Below are positions 60,724-64,000 of a stretch of 64,000 bases of DNA, piece after piece (the first letter of the stretch is position 1; the number at the start of each line of letters is the position of its first letter). Both the position numbers and the translations under genes were made by a program. The stretch spans positions 9,469,001 to 9,533,000 of the forward strand of contig NZ_JACHMI010000001.1 in the NCBI RefSeq assembly GCF_014207985.1, given 5' to 3'. This stretch comes from Nonomuraea rubra (GTDB lineage Bacteria; Actinomycetota; Actinomycetes; Streptosporangiales; Streptosporangiaceae). The notes below the pieces were generated by a model. That model saw nothing but the letters and a program-made list of their open reading frames with translations, ran no database searches and was not told where the DNA came from.

Positions 60724-61596
60724 GTGACGGAGCGGGCCACCGACAGCTTCCAGGACTGGTTGCGCGAGCGGCTGCCGGAGCGCGGGCTGCGCGGCAAGGC
60801 CGCCGCGGTGCTGGAGCTGCTGCTCTCACAGCCGCGCCGGGCCGCGTTCGGGTCGGCCGGGGAGCTGGCCCAGCTCGCGGGCGTCAACGTCGCCACCGTC
60901 ACCCGTACGGCACAGGCACTCGGCTTCTCCGGCTGGCCCGCCCTGCAACAGGAGCTGCGCGCCCGCTACCTGTCCTCGCTCAGCGCCGGCCAGGTCGCGG
61001 CCGAGCACCGGGGCACCGGCTCGCCCTCCTCACGCTCGCTGCGCCGCGACCTCGACAGCCTGGCCCTGCTCAACCGCCGCCTGGACGAGGGCGTGCTGCT
61101 CACGATCGCCGAGGCCATCGCGCGGGCCCGGCGTACGGCGATCGTCGCCGACGGCAGTTACGCGGCCGTCGGGATCGCGCTCGCCCACAACGCCCGGCTG
61201 GCCGGCTACCCGGTGCAGGCCGTGACGGGCGGCGACGCGGAGCTGGCGAACGTGATGGCCGCGATCGGCGAGGGGGACGTGCTGATCGCGATCAGCTTCT
61301 GGCGGCTGTACGAGAGCACCGTGCTGGCCGCCAACGAGGCCCGCTCGCGCGGGGTCCGCGTGTTCGCCGTCACGGACGCCGCCAGCCCGGCGCTGGCCGC
61401 CGCCGCGGAGGAGGTCGTGATGGTGCCGGCGGAGGGCGAGGCGTTCTTCCCCTCGCTGACGGCCGGCATCGCCGTCGCCCAGGCGCTGGTCACCCAGCTC
61501 GCCGCCATGGACCCGGCGCGCACGGGCGCCTCGATCGAGGCGGCGGAGGCGATGTGGGCCAGGTTCGGCCTCCTGCACCGCCGCCCCGCCTCCTAG
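60724..61596 (+). CDS. RpiR/MurR-family transcriptional regulator
   Basis: A 290-residue regulator: N-terminal HTH_6 domain (FGSAGELAQLAGVNVATVTRTAQALGFSGW split over residues 40-72) and a C-terminal SIS domain (about 120-250; TAIVADGSYAAVG, VLIAISFWRLYEST, VFAVTDAASPAL) that binds a sugar phosphate or similar ligand. GTG 60724 follows GGGAAGGGA at a good distance. It is divergent from the MFS/GAF/amidohydrolase operon, which it probably controls. Confidence 0.9.
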   Translation: MTERATDSFQDWLRERLPERGLRGKAAAVLELLLSQPRRAAFGSAGELAQLAGVNVATVTRTAQALGFSGWPALQQELRARYLSSLSAGQVAAEHRGTGSPSSRSLRRDLDSLALLNRRLDEGVLLTIAEAIARARRTAIVADGSYAAVGIALAHNARLAGYPVQAVTGGDAELANVMAAIGEGDVLIAISFWRLYESTVLAANEARSRGVRVFAVTDAASPALAAAAEEVVMVPAEGEAFFPSLTAGIAVAQALVTQLAAMDPARTGASIEAAEAMWARFGLLHRRPAS

Positions 61597-62315
61597 TACG
61601 CGTTCCCCGGGCTCACCGCGTCGAGGATCAGGTCGATCACCTCGGTACGGCGCGGGGCCAGGTAGAAGTGGCCGCCGGGCAGGACGTGCAGCTTGAAGCC
61701 GGCACGGGTCAGCTCGGCCCAGCCGGCGGCGTTCGTGGTGTCCACCTCGGGGTCGCTGTCGCCGATGATGGCCGTGATGGGGCAGTCCAGCGGCTCGGCG
61801 TGGCGGCTGCGGTAGGTCTCGGCCAGGCGGTAGTCGGCGCGCACGATCGGCAGGATGTACGCGCGCACGTCCGGGTCGTCCAGCAGCTCGGGCTCGGTGC
61901 CGCCGAGCCGCCGCAGCTCGGCCGTCAGTTCCTCCTCGGTGCCCAGGTGCACGGTGCCGGGGCGGGGCAGGTTCGCGGCCCGGCGGCCCGAGACGACCAG
62001 GTGGGCGGGGCTCACGCGCAGCGCCGTCTCGTACGCGATCAACGAGCCCAGGCTGTGCCCGAACAGCACGGCCGGGCGGTCCAGCAGCGGGCGCATGGCC
62101 TCGGCGATCAGGTCGGCCAGCGCGTGCGCGTCGTGGAGGGGCGCCTCGCTTGCGCGGTCGGCGCGGCCCGGGTACTGCACGGCCCGCACCTCCACGCTCG
62201 GCGGGACCGCCCGGTGCCAGTCCCGGTAGGCCGCGGCGGCGCCGCCGGCGTGCGGGAAGCAGAACAGCCGCATGGCGGCGTGCGGGCGGGGGTCGAGCGA
62301 GTGGAACCAGGTCAT
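61593..62315 (-). CDS. Type II thioesterase (natural-product editing thioesterase)
   Basis: A 240-residue alpha/beta hydrolase of the TEII group: FCFPHAGGAAAAYRDW, the QYPGRADR box, nucleophile GHSLGS (Ser about 86) and the C-terminal GGHFYL His. Such enzymes clear misloaded acyl groups from polyketide or peptide synthetases; no synthetase is in the window. ATG 62315 follows GAGGAG. It overlaps the truncated exporter gene by 4 bp, consistent with a leftover from a biosynthetic cluster. Its stop overlaps that of the convergent RpiR gene. Confidence 0.88.
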   Translation of the reverse strand: MTWFHSLDPRPHAAMRLFCFPHAGGAAAAYRDWHRAVPPSVEVRAVQYPGRADRASEAPLHDAHALADLIAEAMRPLLDRPAVLFGHSLGSLIAYETALRVSPAHLVVSGRRAANLPRPGTVHLGTEEELTAELRRLGGTEPELLDDPDVRAYILPIVRADYRLAETYRSRHAEPLDCPITAIIGDSDPEVDTTNAAGWAELTRAGFKLHVLPGGHFYLAPRRTEVIDLILDAVSPGNAY

Positions 62316-63037
62316 ACGATCTCCTCGGGCGGCCGGCGGCTCCTCGTCCCGCCATTCTGAACCAGCCCACGCCCCAGCCCGAGCAGCACCAGCCCAGGCA
62401 GCACCCGCACCCACGAGGCCCCGGCGTCGGCCAGCAGCAGCGCGCCCAGCCCGGCCGCGGAGACGAGGAACCCGGCCGCGGCCAGCGCTCCGAGCGGCAC
62501 CTTGGCCGCCGCCCTGGCGGACACGAGCGCGGCCCCGGTGAAGGACCTGATCCGGAACAGCGACAGGTCGAGCAGCGGCCGCCGTCCCCGTGCCTGCGTC
62601 ACCAGGAACGCGCCGAGCCCCAGCACCCCCACCCCGGCCTGGGCCAACGTGGCGAAGCTGGTCCAGCCCTGCGCCTCGCCGCGCAGCAGCGCCAGCGTGA
62701 CCGCCGACACCCAGGCGGCCAGCGTGATCACCCCGGCCACGTCCACGTGCGCGGGCCCGCGCCGGGCGGCGTCGGCGGGCAGCCGCCGCGCGGCCGGCCA
62801 GCAGAGCAGCAGGCCGAGTGGCACGTTGATGATGAACATGCTGCGCCAGCTCACCGACTCCACCAGCACCCCGCCGGCCAGCGGGCCGAGCGCTCCGGCT
62901 CCGGTCGTGGTGGCGCCGAAGATCGCGATGGCCCTGGTCCTGGCCGCGTCGCCGTACGAGGCCGCGATGATCGCCATGGACGGCGCGAACGCGAACGCCC
63001 CGCCCACGCCCTGCAGAGCCCGCATGACGTCCAGCAC
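62312..63037 (-). pseudogene. Truncated DHA2-type MFS drug exporter
   Basis: The remaining 241 residues begin in the fourth helix (LDVMRALQGVGGAFAFAPSMAI, motif of loop 3-4) and include motif C-like GPLAGGVL, VESVSWRSMFIINVPLG and RRPLLDLSLFRIRSFTGAALVS. The first three helices are missing. After SFTGAALVS the protein jumps to SARAAAKVP, skipping about two or three helices, and the C-terminus ends early. A functional exporter of this family needs about 470 residues. It is a decayed gene with at least two deletions. At its 5' end the sequence changes directly into a TetR fragment on the other strand. Confidence 0.8.
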
Positions 63038-63329
63038 CGCGACCGTGGGCGCCCTGATCGGCTACGGCTTCTCCGTCGAGAACGCGTTCCTGGCCGTGGA
63101 CACGGTCTTCGACCTGGCCATCGACGTGTTCAGCAGGGGCAGGCAGCTGGACGCCGCGGTGGGCGGGAGCAACGTCCGCGACAGCACGGCGCAGGCGTGG
63201 GCCGAGGCGGTGGGGCCGGAGGTGGCGCCGGTCATGCGGCAGGCGCTCGCGGATCCGGCCGCGACGTGGTTCGACCGTAAGCTGAAGCTCGTCCTCGACG
63301 GCATCGCGGCGGGGCTCGCACCCACGTAG
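63038..63329 (+). pseudogene. TetR-family repressor, C-terminal remnant
   Basis: About 97 residues resemble the ligand-binding half of a TetR-type regulator (GALIGYGFSVENAFLAVDTVFDLAIDVFSRGR, then a helical tail to the stop at 63327-63329). No HTH domain or start codon is present; the open frame to the left is antisense to the exporter. It presumably was the divergent repressor of the truncated MFS gene, and its 5' half was removed by the same deletion. Confidence 0.65.
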
Positions 63330-63355
63330 GATCCGGTCGTGAGCCAGGAGGCCCG

Positions 63356-63943
63356 ATGAGACCTGTGGATCGTGCCGAGTACCTGGGGTACACACCCGAC
63401 ACCGAGAGCCGCCGCCTCATCGCGCACGGCCTGCCGAAGGAGCTGCCGGAGACGCTCGGCGGCCGGCACCGCTTCACCCCGCTCTCCCTGTACGTCGGCG
63501 ACCGCCTGGCGGCCGCGGCCTTCGCCCGGCTCGACGGGGTGGGGCTGTTCTGGCTGGACGTGTGGCTGCTGTCCCCGAGGCGCGGCGGCCGGTGGAGCCT
63601 GCGTGCGGGCGGCACCGCCGCGGCGGACCCGTCCGACGAGAGCGTCCTGCGGCCGCGCCCGGGGTGCACCGTGCTCGACGGGCACGCCCACGCCGGGGAG
63701 AGCGCCCGCTTCAACGCCAGCCCGGTGCCGTGGCTGCGCCGGCCGTACCGGTGGGTCGGCTACGGGATCGTGCGGCTGTCGGCCGAGGTGGGGGCGGTGC
63801 GGCTCGGGGAGCGGGACATCATGGTCCCCGAGCACGGCCTGCAGGCGCTGGCGTGGCAGGCCGGCCGTACGGGGGCCGAGGTGGACCTGCTCGGCCACCG
63901 CGGCGAGCACCTCTCAGCCCTGCCCCTGCCCACGTACACCTAG
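63356..63943 (+). CDS. Hypothetical protein
   Basis: No family recognised. The 195-residue product has no signal peptide or membrane helix. It is Arg/Gly-rich, with LPLYVGDRLAAAAFARLDG-like and RWVGYGIVRLSAEVGAVRLG segments suggesting a beta-rich fold. AGGAGG stands 4 bp before ATG 63356, a strong initiation signal. It lies 26 bp after the TetR remnant on the same strand. The last 57 bases of the window contain no recognisable gene. Confidence 0.6.
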   Translation: MRPVDRAEYLGYTPDTESRRLIAHGLPKELPETLGGRHRFTPLSLYVGDRLAAAAFARLDGVGLFWLDVWLLSPRRGGRWSLRAGGTAAADPSDESVLRPRPGCTVLDGHAHAGESARFNASPVPWLRRPYRWVGYGIVRLSAEVGAVRLGERDIMVPEHGLQALAWQAGRTGAEVDLLGHRGEHLSALPLPTYT

Positions 63944-64000
63944 TCGCCGGGCGTGAGGGGAGCTCTGCCCTGGTCGCCGGGTGCGAGGCGGGCGAGGTGC

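Noticed and set aside
62502..63329. Full 275-residue plus-strand protein reading through to the TetR-like end
   Set aside because: The first ~180 codons are antisense to the exporter and look random. Only the last ~97 residues resemble a TetR ligand domain.

Overview
The window is 64 kb of high-GC DNA with strong G/C third-position bias. It has Tat signal peptides, GTG starts, 4-bp start/stop overlaps and very rare TTA codons, all typical of a filamentous actinomycete. The protein flavour suggests Streptosporangiaceae (Nonomuraea-like), but that is an inference without a database search. No rRNA, CRISPR array, integrase or insertion sequence was seen. No gene-free stretch exceeds 300 bases; the longest is 738-996.

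Region 1 (1-42076) is a large plant cell-wall (pectin) utilisation island. It opens with the tail of a SorC-type sugar-responsive regulator. Next comes a 13-gene plus-strand run (997-19331), mostly joined by 4-bp overlaps: a secreted pectate lyase, a complete Opp/Dpp-type ABC importer, two sialidase-fold beta-propeller proteins, an orphan sugar-binding protein, a putative clan-A glycosidase with a tandem non-catalytic paralogue, a large unknown protein and a GH28 enzyme. An AAA ATPase with a nuclease-like tail (19375-20970) interrupts the theme. Divergent GH127-type genes follow, then a GH78 rhamnosidase with an SGNH esterase, an acetyltransferase fusion, a GH2 galactosidase, and a second operon (33534-42076) of GH42, GH29, GH78, a GH43-like propeller and a secreted GH28. 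Together the set could cut homogalacturonan outside the cell, import oligosaccharides and remove galactose, arabinose, rhamnose, fucose and acetyl groups inside. That repertoire fits rhamnogalacturonan I and possibly II. LacI-like palindromes, an 18-bp inverted repeat, recurrent AT-rich motifs and TTA codons suggest layered control.

Region 2 (42106-46697) holds a DUF998-like membrane protein, an ArsB/NhaD-family transporter preceded by a coupled 24-residue leader ORF, a CBS-domain protein and a NarL-type two-component system.

Region 3 (46698-55003, minus strand) is a selenocysteine formate dehydrogenase island: tRNA-Sec, selB, a truncated luciferase-like protein, a formate dehydrogenase alpha subunit read through an in-frame UGA, an FdhE-like protein, an Fe-S subunit and an NrfD membrane subunit.

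Region 4 (55061-64000) contains small conserved proteins, a PPOX-type flavin protein, an alpha/beta hydrolase, an amidohydrolase/GAF/MFS operon facing an RpiR regulator, a type II thioesterase, and the wreck of a drug exporter and its TetR repressor whose 5' halves have been lost together.
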